DNA of 64,000 nucleotides from NCBI RefSeq assembly GCF_000744885.1, contig NZ_JQMV01000003.1, forward strand, positions 1-64,000, written 5' to 3'. This DNA is from Thermus amyloliquefaciens. GTDB taxonomy: Bacteria > Deinococcota > Deinococci > Deinococcales > Thermaceae. A model generated the notes under the pieces. It had not been told where the DNA came from. It saw only the letters and a list, made by a program, of their open reading frames with translations, and ran no database searches. Positions 31,948 to 38,835 of this stretch are shown here, piece by piece (the first letter of the stretch is position 1; each line of letters begins with the position of its first letter). The translations under genes were made by a program, and so were the position numbers.

Positions 31948-32415
31948 ATGAAGGTTGAACAGGACAAGGTGGTAACCATTCGTTACACCCTCCAGGTGGA
32001 GGGGGAGGTGCTGGACCAGGGGGAGCTTTCCTACCTGCACGGGCATGGGAACCTGATCCGGGGCCTCGAGGAGGAGCTGGAGGGCCGTCAGGAGGGGGAG
32101 AGCTTCCGGGCCCACGTGCCCGCGGAGAAGGCCTATGGCCCTCATGACCCCGAGGGGGTCCAGGTGGTGCCCCTTTCCGCCTTCCCCGAGGATGCGGAGG
32201 TGGTGCCTGGGGCCCAGTTCTACGCCCAGGACATGGAGGGCAACCCCATGCCCCTCACCGTGGTGGAGGTCCAGGGGGAGGAGGTGACCATTGACTTCAA
32301 CCACCCCTTGGCGGGCAAGGACCTGGATTTTGAGGTGGAGGTGGTGAAGGTCAGGGAGGCCACCCCGGAGGAGATCCTCCACGGCCACGTTCACGAAGGC
32401 GGGCACCACCACTAG
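31948..32415 (+). CDS. slyD: FKBP-type peptidyl-prolyl isomerase SlyD
   Basis: Folding helper with prolyl-isomerase activity and metal binding. The 155 residues open with VEQDKVVTIRYTLQVEGEVLD. They contain the inserted-flap chaperone region, FNHPLAGKDLDFEVEVV, and a His-rich metal-binding tail (HGHVHEGGHHH). The frame is open upstream; the ATG at 31948 gives the family length. Confidence 0.95.
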   Translation: MKVEQDKVVTIRYTLQVEGEVLDQGELSYLHGHGNLIRGLEEELEGRQEGESFRAHVPAEKAYGPHDPEGVQVVPLSAFPEDAEVVPGAQFYAQDMEGNPMPLTVVEVQGEEVTIDFNHPLAGKDLDFEVEVVKVREATPEEILHGHVHEGGHHH

Positions 32416-32433
32416 ACCCTCCTGGATTCCCCG

Positions 32434-32458
32434 GCCCCAAGGCCCCTCGCCTTGGGGC
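32434..32458 (+). terminator. Hairpin terminator after slyD
   Basis: GCCCCAAGGC / GCCTTGGGGC, a 10-bp stem with a five-base loop, 18 bases after the stop. There is no marked T run. Confidence 0.55.
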
Positions 32459-32489
32459 TGAATCTGGACAGACACACCTGATAAAAAGA

Positions 32490-33050
32490 GGGGGAACCTC
32501 CACAGGGTCGGTTCCCCCTATGTAGCTCACCCCAGTTGGCCGAGCGATATGGCAAGGAGCTAGGCAAGGGATAAGCCTGGCCGAGGCGGGGGCGGGGGAC
32601 CCGGAGGTCCAGGAACGCCTGCGCAAGGTGAAGTTGGTGAAAGCCCTGCGGGAAGCCAAGCGGGGCTGGGATGAGATCCGGGAGCTTTTGGGCCTCAGCC
32701 GGGCCACCTACTACCGTTGGGAGAAGGCCCTGAGGGAGAAGGGCCTGGCCGGGCTCAAGCCCCAGTCCCGCCGCCCCCGGCGGCTGCGGGGAAAGGTGCA
32801 CTGGAGGCCCGAGGTTCTTGTGCGGGTGGAGGAGCTGAGGAGGGAGAACCCCACCTGGGGGCGGTGGCCCATCTGGCTGGCGTTGCGCAAGGAGGTGAAA
32901 CCCTTTTCGTGCTGCCTCCCGGGAGCCCTAAGCTGAACAGGCACGTGGAGCGGCTACAGGAGGCCCCACATGGCCTTGGGGGGTCTTGTTCCTTTGGAGT
33001 TCCTGGCTAAGATGCGGGAAGGGTCGGTTCCCCAGCGTGTCTCAAATGTA
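32490..33050 (+). mobile_element. Degenerate IS481-like insertion sequence
   Basis: An N-terminal helix-turn-helix part of an IS481-type transposase is readable at 32628-32936 (AKRGWDEIRELLGLSRATYYRW). It is followed in another frame by PPGSPKLNRHVERLQ and FLAKMREGSVPQRVSNV, the end of the rve integrase domain. Most of the catalytic core is deleted. A 13-bp sequence GGGTCGGTTCCCC recurs at 32505-32517 and 33021-33033. A GGGGGAACC/GGTTCCCCC hairpin (32490-32518) marks the left side. Not functional. Confidence 0.65.
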
Positions 33051-33069
33051 GCGGCCGATTACAAGGCTA

Positions 33070-33098
33070 TTGCAATCCCGGGCGGGGTTTTGTACACT
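33070..33098 (+). promoter_or_regulatory. Promoter of the 33146 lipoprotein gene
   Basis: TTGCAA (33070-33075), a 17-base spacer, TACACT (33093-33098), then about 47 bases of leader ending in AGGGGGG ahead of the ATG. Confidence 0.6.
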
Positions 33099-33145
33099 TA
33101 GGGGGAACATCTTTTCGCTGCCAATCTTCAACAGGGGGGTTTTCT

Positions 33146-33940
33146 ATGAAGGAAGCTAAGCGGCTACTGGTTCTGGCGGCATCCCTTCTGCTTTTTGCCG
33201 GTTGCGGCGGGCAGGTGGGCGATCCTCGCAAGGTGAACGCCTCCGTGGGCACCTGGAACTATGGGGGGCAGAACGTGGGGGTAGCCTACGTCCTGTGGGC
33301 GGATTTACCCCAGCCCACCAGCCCCGACGGCTTCACCCTGACCATCAGTGGGCCCAACAATTTCTCGTGGAGTCCAGCATTTAGATTTAGAAGAAGCACT
33401 GCTGGAGCGGCTTTTTGGTGGTTGACTGAAAGCTCTCTGGTGCCCCCTTCGGGTTCCTACACCCTCTCGGCCAACCTCACCGAGGGCTTGACCCTCAACC
33501 GAACGATGAGTGTGAACGCCAGCTCCACCCTGCCCCAGCCCCAAAATGTCAGCCTGGAGACCATTACCAGCAACAGCGCCAGGGTGACCTGGTCGCCGGT
33601 TTCCGGGGCGAAGTCTTACTTCGTAGAACTATGGCAGCTTGACGACCAGAATCGGCCGTCGGTCTATCGGCTGGGGTGGTTCACCACGAGCACCCAATAC
33701 CAGTTCACCCAAGCGGCGGGAATCACCCTTCCCCCTGGCAACTACCGGGCCCGGGTGTTTGCCGCCAACGTGGACTTCACCCGCCTTCCCACCCCTGGCC
33801 AGGCGAGCCAGCTTGACCCCCAGCTTTTGCTCTCCTCGGCCTGGAGCGCCCAGGCACTGCAGGTGCAGTCCGCGGGCACGCTTCGGGTCCTGGACCTTGG
33901 GCCTGTTTCCGATCCGGGTGTGGCGGGAGGCCAGGAGTAG
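33146..33940 (+). CDS. Lipoprotein with fibronectin type III-like domain
   Basis: The 264-residue protein has a lipoprotein signal (LLLFAGC, Cys20). A Thr/Ser/Asn-rich beta region follows, then an FnIII-like segment (PQNVSLETITSNSARVTWSP ... KSYFVELW). Its lower GC and higher Asn/Thr content than the neighbours, and its place between an IS relic and VapBC, suggest acquired DNA. It is likely surface-attached; the role is unknown. Confidence 0.75.
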   Translation: MKEAKRLLVLAASLLLFAGCGGQVGDPRKVNASVGTWNYGGQNVGVAYVLWADLPQPTSPDGFTLTISGPNNFSWSPAFRFRRSTAGAAFWWLTESSLVPPSGSYTLSANLTEGLTLNRTMSVNASSTLPQPQNVSLETITSNSARVTWSPVSGAKSYFVELWQLDDQNRPSVYRLGWFTTSTQYQFTQAAGITLPPGNYRARVFAANVDFTRLPTPGQASQLDPQLLLSSAWSAQALQVQSAGTLRVLDLGPVSDPGVAGGQE

Positions 33941-33975
33941 TCCTTCCTGAAAGCTCACTTTCGCGCAAGTTTCAG

Positions 33976-34002
33976 CCCCCGCAGGCCCTGAGCCTGCGGG
34001 GG
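33976..34002 (+). terminator. Terminator after the FnIII-like lipoprotein
   Basis: Perfect 11-bp stem CCCCCGCAGGC / GCCTGCGGGGG with a five-base loop, followed by TTATG. Confidence 0.7.
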
Positions 34003-34072
34003 TTATGCGTGAAGGGTCGGGAGGTGAGGCCCCTTTCGGAGGCGCATAGAGGCTGGGCGAAGGTTGAAGGGT

Positions 34073-34222
34073 CTAGCGCGCCAGAAGTTTGAAGGTATCC
34101 AGGTTCCTCTAGAGGGTCCGGCGCATCAGAGCCTGCGCTTCCTGATCTTCCTTGGAGACCCTGTGCGCAGGCAAACTCCCGCGCACGCGCCTCTTCTTGG
34201 CCTTGTTCCTAGCCCGCTTCAT
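34073..34222 (-). pseudogene. Possible small basic protein with internal TAG
   Basis: From ATG 34222 the minus frame reads a 37-residue, very basic peptide (MKRARNKAKKRRVRG ... ALMRRTL) to a TAG at 34109-34111. It continues in the same frame for 11 residues (RNLDTFKLLAR) to another TAG at 34073-34075. A single base change would join them into a 49-residue protein. No family was recognised, and it could be chance. Confidence 0.3.
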
Positions 34223-34270
34223 GCCCCCGGGTACCACGGGGCCGCGGAAAAGGGGGAATCCTCGTTAAAG

Positions 34271-34300
34271 TTGACCAACCCTGGTCAAGTCTCTTATCCT
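34271..34300 (+). promoter_or_regulatory. vapBC promoter and operator
   Basis: Inverted repeat TTGACCA-N4-TGGTCAA (34271-34288) includes a -35 TTGACC. TATCCT (34295-34300) follows at an 18-base spacing. The overlap with the -35 fits autorepression by the antitoxin-toxin complex, the rule for VapBC. Confidence 0.65.
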
Positions 34301-34320
34301 TAGGGAGAAAGGGACCGGCA

Positions 34321-34599
34321 ATGCCTAAGGTGGCTGGCAGGAAAAAGTTGGTCAACATTGCGGAGGCCAAGGCCCAGCTCTCCCGGTTGGTGAAGCGGGT
34401 GGAGCGGGGAGAGGTGATCCTCATCGGTCGGTATGGGCGGGTGGTGGCCAAGCTGGTGCCGCCTGACACCCCTCCTAAACCGAAGCGGGTGCCTGGAATC
34501 TGGAAGGGAAAGGTCTGGATAGCCCCCGACTTTGACGAACCCAACGCCGAGATCGCTCGGATGATGGAGGAAGGCCCGATTGAACCTTCTGCTCGATAG
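34321..34599 (+). CDS. vapB: Type II antitoxin, Phd/YefM-like (VapB)
   Basis: The 92-residue protein has the Phd/YefM N-terminal DNA-binding fold (LVNIAEAKAQLSRLVKRVERGEVILIGRYGRVVAKLVP) and a flexible acidic C-terminus that would wrap the toxin. It overlaps the toxin gene by 20 bases. A palindromic operator precedes it. Confidence 0.85.
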   Translation: MPKVAGRKKLVNIAEAKAQLSRLVKRVERGEVILIGRYGRVVAKLVPPDTPPKPKRVPGIWKGKVWIAPDFDEPNAEIARMMEEGPIEPSAR

Positions 34600-34954
34600 C
34601 CACATCCTGCTGTGGTGGCTTTCCGACGATGAAAGGCTGACCCGCAAGGCCCGTCGGTTGATCCAGAAGGCCGACAGGGTCTTTGTGAGTGCGGCAACCA
34701 CCTGGGAGCTGGCCGTGAAGGCATCCCTGGGTAAGCTCCGGATGCCGGAGGGTTTGCTGGAGGTGGTGGAGGAGGAAGGGTTTACCCATCTCCCCATCAC
34801 CCCAGAGCACGCCATGGCGGTGCTGAGCTTGCCGTGGCACCATCGTGACCCCTTTGACCGGATGCTGGTGGCCCAGGCCATGGTGGAGGGCCTCAGGCTG
34901 GTGAGCGCAGATGAGGGGTTGCTCCCTTACGGGAGGTTCGTGATCCTGGTTTGA
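34580..34954 (+). CDS. vapC: PIN-domain ribonuclease toxin VapC
   Basis: Type II toxin RNase, 124 residues. PIN acidic residues are visible in LLLDSHILLWWL (Asp6), TWELAVKASLGKL (Glu), and HRDPFDRMLVAQA plus LVSADEGL near the end. The TTG start at 34580 lies inside the antitoxin gene, and this translational coupling is usual. It sits immediately before the tandem IS copies. Confidence 0.87.
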   Translation: MNLLLDSHILLWWLSDDERLTRKARRLIQKADRVFVSAATTWELAVKASLGKLRMPEGLLEVVEEEGFTHLPITPEHAMAVLSLPWHHRDPFDRMLVAQAMVEGLRLVSADEGLLPYGRFVILV

Positions 34955-34984
34955 GGAAAGCGCCGGGTCCCACTGCGGGGGCGC

Positions 34985-34993
34985 GCGGGTCCT
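34985..34993. repeat. 9-bp direct repeat, left junction of tandem IS
   Basis: GCGGGTCCT. The identical sequence recurs at 35967-35975 (between the copies) and 36949-36957 (right junction), so it behaves as a target-site duplication shared by both copies. Confidence 0.75.
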
Positions 34994-35001
34994 GGGCTTG
35001 C

Positions 35002-35562
35002 CTAGTAAATCGCCTTGTACCCCCCCTGAGGGGGAAGCAGGGTGAGCAGGATGCGCAGGCCGTAGGCAAGGAACTCCATAAAGGCCCGCCACATGGCCGT
35101 ATGCGGTTTCCGCTCCTGCAAATAACCCCTCCGCAAACGCGTCTTCATCCCCCCAAACACCCCCTCCACCACCCCTCGCCTCCGATACACCTCCCCGTCC
35201 CACCTCGCCGCTACCTCCCGCCGCACCTCATCCCGCACCTCTCCCCCTCCCCGCAGCCGGATCAGGGGCCACACCCCAAGCCCTCGCACCACCTCCCACA
35301 CCTCCCTCCCGTCAAAGCCCGCGTCCCCCAAAAGCACCCCGCCCCCCAGCCCAAACCGCAGGAGCACCCCCGCCCCAAGCCTCGGGTCAGGGGCATACGC
35401 CCGCCCCACCCCGCCCCCCCAAGGGACCAAAAGCTTCTGCCCCCTCCTCCACCGCACCAGGGCCAAAAGCCGGCTGTGCCCCCGCATCCGCCGCTCCTCC
35501 TGCCCCCTGCGCCAGCGCAGCACCGTGTCTTTGCTACGGTAGGTCAGCCCCGTGCTGTCCAT
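35002..35562 (-). CDS. IS transposase, catalytic part (copy 1, orfB)
   Basis: From ATG 35562 this gives 186 residues: FLMDSTGL-type first catalytic Asp region, LLGDAGFDGREVWEVVRGLG (second Asp), and the C-terminal RRRGVVEGVFGGMKTRLRRGY (Glu), as in DDE_Tnp_1. The start overlaps the orfA stop as TGATG, so it can be made by re-initiation. Alternatively a -1 shift on the CCCCCCTTTTC tract would fuse both parts. Confidence 0.8.
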   Translation of the reverse strand: MDSTGLTYRSKDTVLRWRRGQEERRMRGHSRLLALVRWRRGQKLLVPWGGGVGRAYAPDPRLGAGVLLRFGLGGGVLLGDAGFDGREVWEVVRGLGVWPLIRLRGGGEVRDEVRREVAARWDGEVYRRRGVVEGVFGGMKTRLRRGYLQERKPHTAMWRAFMEFLAYGLRILLTLLPPQGGYKAIY

Positions 35563-35924
35563 CAAGAAAAGGGGGGTTCCCCTTCCTCTTGGGGAAGCCG
35601 GGCTTCCACCTCCTGTACCAGCCGTTCCAGCAGCGCCTGCAGCACCTCTTCGTTCAGGTGTTTCTGTGCATAGGCGGCCAGGGCCTGGTGGGAGGGGAAG
35701 GGGCCCTCTAGGAGGTCCTGGAGATGGGCCTCTGTGGCTCGGTAGGTGAGGCCGTAGAAGGCGCGGAAGAGGAGGAGGGCCAGATACAGGGCATGGGTGT
35801 AGCGCCAGGGTCTGCCGCGGTGGCCTTTGGGGGTGGGTGGGGCCACCTCTTGGGCCAGGTACAGGCAGAGCTCCAGGACTTCCTTGGGCCTCGGTTCCCT
35901 TCGGACGAAGCCGCGCTTGCCCAT
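35562..35924 (-). CDS. IS transposase, N-terminal part (copy 1, orfA)
   Basis: From ATG 35924 (TTG at 35945 or 35957 possible) a 120-residue product with the DUF4096/IS5-like N-terminal region (PWRYTHALYLALLLFRAFYGLTYRATEAHLQDLLEG) ends at TGA right after the slippery tract. It has no catalytic residues of its own. Confidence 0.75.
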   Translation of the reverse strand: MGKRGFVRREPRPKEVLELCLYLAQEVAPPTPKGHRGRPWRYTHALYLALLLFRAFYGLTYRATEAHLQDLLEGPFPSHQALAAYAQKHLNEEVLQALLERLVQEVEARLPQEEGEPPFS

Positions 35925-35983
35925 CTCGGGAAATGCATAACTCAAGAGGGCTTGCAAGGCAAGCCCGCGGGTCCTGGGCTTGC

Positions 35984-36544
35984 CTAGTAAATCGCCTTGT
36001 ACCCCCCCTGAGGGGGAAGCAGGGTGAGCAGGATGCGCAGGCCGTAGGCAAGGAACTCCATAAAGGCCCGCCACATGGCCGTATGCGGTTTCCGCTCCTG
36101 CAAATAACCCCTCCGCAAACGCGTCTTCATCCCCCCAAACACCCCCTCCACCACCCCTCGCCTCCGATACACCTCCCCGTCCCACCTCGCCGCTACCTCC
36201 CGCCGCACCTCATCCCGCACCTCTCCCCCTCCCCGCAGCCGGATCAGGGGCCACACCCCAAGCCCTCGCACCACCTCCCACACCTCCCTCCCGTCAAAGC
36301 CCGCGTCCCCCAAAAGCACCCCGCCCCCCAGCCCAAACCGCAGGAGCACCCCCGCCCCAAGCCTCGGGTCAGGGGCATACGCCCGCCCCACCCCGCCCCC
36401 CCAAGGGGCCAAAAGCTTCTGCCCCCTCCTCCACCGCACCAGGGCCAAAAGCCGGCTGTGCCCCCGCATCCGCCGCTCCTCCTGCCCCCTGCGCCAGCGC
36501 AGCACCGTGTCTTTGCTACGGTAGGCCAGCCCCGTGCTGTCCAT
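35984..36544 (-). CDS. IS transposase, catalytic part (copy 2, orfB)
   Basis: Counterpart of 35002-35562 with the same DDE residues and TGATG overlap with orfA. Two substitutions are visible: Thr to Ala after DSTGL, and Val to Ala in the QKLLAPWGGG segment. The reading frame is intact. Confidence 0.8.
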   Translation of the reverse strand: MDSTGLAYRSKDTVLRWRRGQEERRMRGHSRLLALVRWRRGQKLLAPWGGGVGRAYAPDPRLGAGVLLRFGLGGGVLLGDAGFDGREVWEVVRGLGVWPLIRLRGGGEVRDEVRREVAARWDGEVYRRRGVVEGVFGGMKTRLRRGYLQERKPHTAMWRAFMEFLAYGLRILLTLLPPQGGYKAIY

Positions 36545-36906
36545 CAAGAAAAGGGGGGTTCCCCTTCCTCTTGGGGAAGCCGGGCTTCCACTTCCTGTAC
36601 CAGCCGTTCCAGCAGCGCCTGCAGCACCTCTTCGTTCAGGTGTTTCTGTGCATAGGCGGCCAGGGCCTGGTGGGAGGGGAAGGGGCCCTCTAGGAGGTCC
36701 TGGAGATGGGCCTCTGTGGCTCGGTAGGTGAGACCGTAGAAGGCGCGGAAGAGGAGGAGGGCCAGGTACAGGGCATGGGTGTAGCGCCAGGGTCTGCCGC
36801 GGTGGCCTTTGGGGGTGGGTGGGGCCACCTCTTGGGCCAGGTACAGGCAGAGCTCCAGGACTTCCTTGGGCCTCGGTTCCCTTCGGACGAAACCGCGCTT
36901 GCCCAT
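36544..36906 (-). CDS. IS transposase, N-terminal part (copy 2, orfA)
   Basis: Counterpart of 35562-35924, with ATG at 36906 and the stop at the same slippery tract. Intact. The transposase genes point away from the cold-shock gene that follows. Confidence 0.75.
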   Translation of the reverse strand: MGKRGFVRREPRPKEVLELCLYLAQEVAPPTPKGHRGRPWRYTHALYLALLLFRAFYGLTYRATEAHLQDLLEGPFPSHQALAAYAQKHLNEEVLQALLERLVQEVEARLPQEEGEPPFS

Positions 36907-36956
36907 CTCGGGAAATGCATAACTCAAGAGGGCTTGCAAGGCAAGCCCGCGGGTCC

Positions 36957-36985
36957 TTGACTTTTTTTGCCGGCTGTGGGATAGT
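36957..36985 (+). promoter_or_regulatory. Cold-shock gene promoter abutting the IS
   Basis: TTGACT (36957-36962), a 17-base spacer, GATAGT (36980-36985). The first base of the -35 is the last base of the 9-bp repeat, so the IS array ends exactly at this promoter and replaces everything upstream of it. Confidence 0.7.
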
Positions 36986-37032
36986 AAGGGGTCCCTGGAA
37001 AGCCAAGTGGGTTTTCGGGATGAAGGAGAAGC

Positions 37033-37239
37033 ATGAAGAAGGGTACCGTCAAGTGGTTTAACGCGGAAAAAGGCTACGGGTTCATCCAGCAGGAAGAGGG
37101 TCCGGATGTGTTTGTGCACTTCACGGCCATTGAGGCCGATGGGTTTCGCACCCTAAACGAGGGTGACCGGGTGGAGTTTGAGGTGGAGCCGGGCCGGGGC
37201 GGCAAGGGCCCCCAGGCTAAGAAGGTCCGCCGCCTCTAG
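37033..37239 (+). CDS. csp: Cold-shock protein (CspA family)
   Basis: The 68-residue single-strand nucleic-acid-binding OB-fold protein has RNP1 KGYGFIQ and RNP2 [14 protein letters not shown] lies just before the ATG, with a leader of about 40 bases from the predicted start point. A strong terminator follows. It is probably an RNA chaperone. Confidence 0.95.
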   Translation: MKKGTVKWFNAEKGYGFIQQEEGPDVFVHFTAIEADGFRTLNEGDRVEFEVEPGRGGKGPQAKKVRRL

Positions 37240-37254
37240 AGGAGCCCTCCCTGC

Positions 37255-37279
37255 AAAAGGCCCCTTCGGGGGCCTTTTT
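37255..37279 (+). terminator. Rho-independent terminator of csp
   Basis: AAAAGGCCCC-TTCG-GGGGCCTTTTT: a UUCG tetraloop hairpin with a U tract, the clearest intrinsic terminator in the window. Confidence 0.9.
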
Positions 37280-37283
37280 GCTT

Positions 37284-37289
37284 TAGGCT
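37284..37289 (+). promoter_or_regulatory. Leaderless -10 box of surE
   Basis: TAGGCT lies six bases before the surE ATG, immediately after the csp terminator. Confidence 0.5.
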
Positions 37290-37295
37290 TGGGGT

Positions 37296-38045
37296 ATGCG
37301 CATCCTGGTTTCCAACGACGACGGCATCTTTTCCCCCGGGATCAAGGCCCTGGGCCTGGCCATGCGGGCCTTGGGGGAGGTCTACGTGGTGGCCCCCGAT
37401 GTGGAGCAGTCCGCGGTGGGCCATGGCATCACCGTAAGGCGCCCCCTGCGCTTCAAGCACACCGCCAGCGCTGGCTTCGGGGAGGTGCCCGCCTACCGGG
37501 TGGACGGTACCCCCGCCGACTGCGTGGTGCTGGGGGTGCACCTTCTCGGGCGGCCGGATTTGGTGGTCTCCGGCATCAACATCGGGGTGAACCTGGGCTT
37601 GGACCTCACCCACTCGGGCACGGTGGCGGCGGCGTTGGAGGGCGCCTCCTTGGGCATCCCCTCCATCGCCTTCAGCCTGGACACCTCGGGGGAGGAGCTC
37701 AACTTCACCCTGGCGGCGGAGTGGGCGGTGAGGATCGCCCGCCGGGTGATGCAAGAGGGCCTTCCCAAAGGGGTTCTCCTCAACGTGAACTTCCCCGCCG
37801 GGATGCCCAAGGGGATCATGGTCACCCGGCTTTCCACCCACCACTGGGAGGACAAGGTGGTGGAGCGCCTGGACCCCGAGGGAAGGCCCTACTACTGGAT
37901 CGCCGGCACCCCGGTGGGGGAAGAGGAGGAGGGCACGGACCTCTACGCCGTGCGCCGGGGCTACATCTCCATCACCCCGGTGAGCCTGGACTTCACCGCC
38001 TCCCACCTCCTGGCCCAGGTGGAGAAGTGGATGGAAGGCCTCTAG
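37296..38045 (+). CDS. surE: 5'/3'-nucleotidase SurE
   Basis: Metal-dependent survival phosphatase acting on nucleoside monophosphates. The metal-binding N-terminus MRILVSNDDGIFSPG (Asp8, Asp9), VVAPDVEQSAVGHGIT and the VSGINIGVNLG motif with Asn are intact in 249 residues. It is convergent with the SAM hydrolase gene, overlapping by four bases. Confidence 0.96.
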   Translation: MRILVSNDDGIFSPGIKALGLAMRALGEVYVVAPDVEQSAVGHGITVRRPLRFKHTASAGFGEVPAYRVDGTPADCVVLGVHLLGRPDLVVSGINIGVNLGLDLTHSGTVAAALEGASLGIPSIAFSLDTSGEELNFTLAAEWAVRIARRVMQEGLPKGVLLNVNFPAGMPKGIMVTRLSTHHWEDKVVERLDPEGRPYYWIAGTPVGEEEEGTDLYAVRRGYISITPVSLDFTASHLLAQVEKWMEGL

Positions 38046-38818
38046 AGGAGGCGCACCGGCATGCCCTCCTCCAGGCCCAGGGTTTCCCTGGCGCTTCCCC
38101 GGTTCACGGCCACCTCCAAAAGCCCCGCGCTTCCCAGGTAGGCCACCGCCTCCCCCATCCCCACCTCCCCGAAGGTGTGGCGGATGGCCACCCGCCTGCC
38201 CCCCACCTCCACCCACCCCCCCACGGGGGCCCGCAGGAGGGTGGTGATGGCGTTGCCGAAGCGGTCAAAGGTGAGGACCTCTCCCTCCGGCCCTTGGCTC
38301 AGGCTTAGGGGTAGGCGGCGGAGGCCTTCCGGGGGTAGCTGGGGGCCAAGCCCCTCGAGGGGAAGCCCCAGGGCCAGGTGGGCGGCGGCGGGGGCGAAAA
38401 GGTCGCGGCCGTGGAAGGTGTGGCCTCCGGGGGCCCAGCCGGGTGGGGGGAGGATACCGGCGGGGCGGGGAGGGGAGATGAAGGCGATCTCGTGGGCCCG
38501 CATGGGGGGGTCCAGGAGCCAGGCCAGGGTGAAGAGGCCGTTGTCGGGGCCCACATAAAAGCGCCTTCCCAGGGCGGCGATGGCCCGCCGGCTCGTGCCT
38601 ACCCCCGGGTCCACCACCGCCAGGACCACCGCCCCTTCCGGCAGGTAGGGGAGGGCCTCAAAGAGGGCGTAGGCGGCCCGGCGCAGGTCCTGGGGCGGCA
38701 GGCCGTGGGCCAGGTCCAGGACGGGCACCCCGGGGGCCCTTGCCCAGAGCACCGCCTTGACCACCCCCACGTAGGGGTCCTCGAGGCCAAAATCGGAAAG
38801 GAAAAAGACGGGACGCAT
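38042..38818 (-). CDS. S-adenosylmethionine hydrolase (adenosine-forming), DUF62 family
   Basis: Splits SAM with hydroxide to adenosine and methionine; the family also contains halogenases. The 258 residues begin FFLSDFGLEDPYVGVVKAVL. They contain VVDPGVGTSRR, YVGPDNGLF, FHGRDLFAPAAAHLA and FDRFGNAITTL, the usual DUF62 blocks, and lack the longer loop of the halogenases as far as can be judged. Confidence 0.88.
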   Translation of the reverse strand: MRPVFFLSDFGLEDPYVGVVKAVLWARAPGVPVLDLAHGLPPQDLRRAAYALFEALPYLPEGAVVLAVVDPGVGTSRRAIAALGRRFYVGPDNGLFTLAWLLDPPMRAHEIAFISPPRPAGILPPPGWAPGGHTFHGRDLFAPAAAHLALGLPLEGLGPQLPPEGLRRLPLSLSQGPEGEVLTFDRFGNAITTLLRAPVGGWVEVGGRRVAIRHTFGEVGMGEAVAYLGSAGLLEVAVNRGSARETLGLEEGMPVRLL

Positions 38819-38835
38819 CTTCCATGCGCTGGCCC

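Larger units (their letters stand above)
33941..34320. other. Intergenic region before vapBC
   Basis: It holds the terminator at 33976-34002, a possible broken small minus-strand gene (34073-34222) and the vapBC operator-promoter (34271-34300). Nothing else is recognised. Confidence 0.5.
34994..35966 (-). mobile_element. Insertion sequence, copy 1 (973 bp)
   Basis: It begins GGGCTTGCCTAGTAA and ends with the inverse of GGGCTTGCCTTGCAA, i.e. 15-bp terminal inverted repeats with two mismatches. It encodes an IS4/IS5-type DDE transposase on the minus strand in two frames and is flanked by the 9-bp repeat. The second copy follows directly at a period of 982 bp with only a few base differences. 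Confidence 0.88.
35976..36948 (-). mobile_element. Insertion sequence, copy 2 (973 bp)
   Basis: It has the same ends and gene content as copy 1, in direct tandem, separated only by the 9-bp repeat at 35967-35975. The copies differ at scattered single bases (for example around 36409, 36530 and 36593), so they duplicated recently but not in the last step of assembly. Confidence 0.88.
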
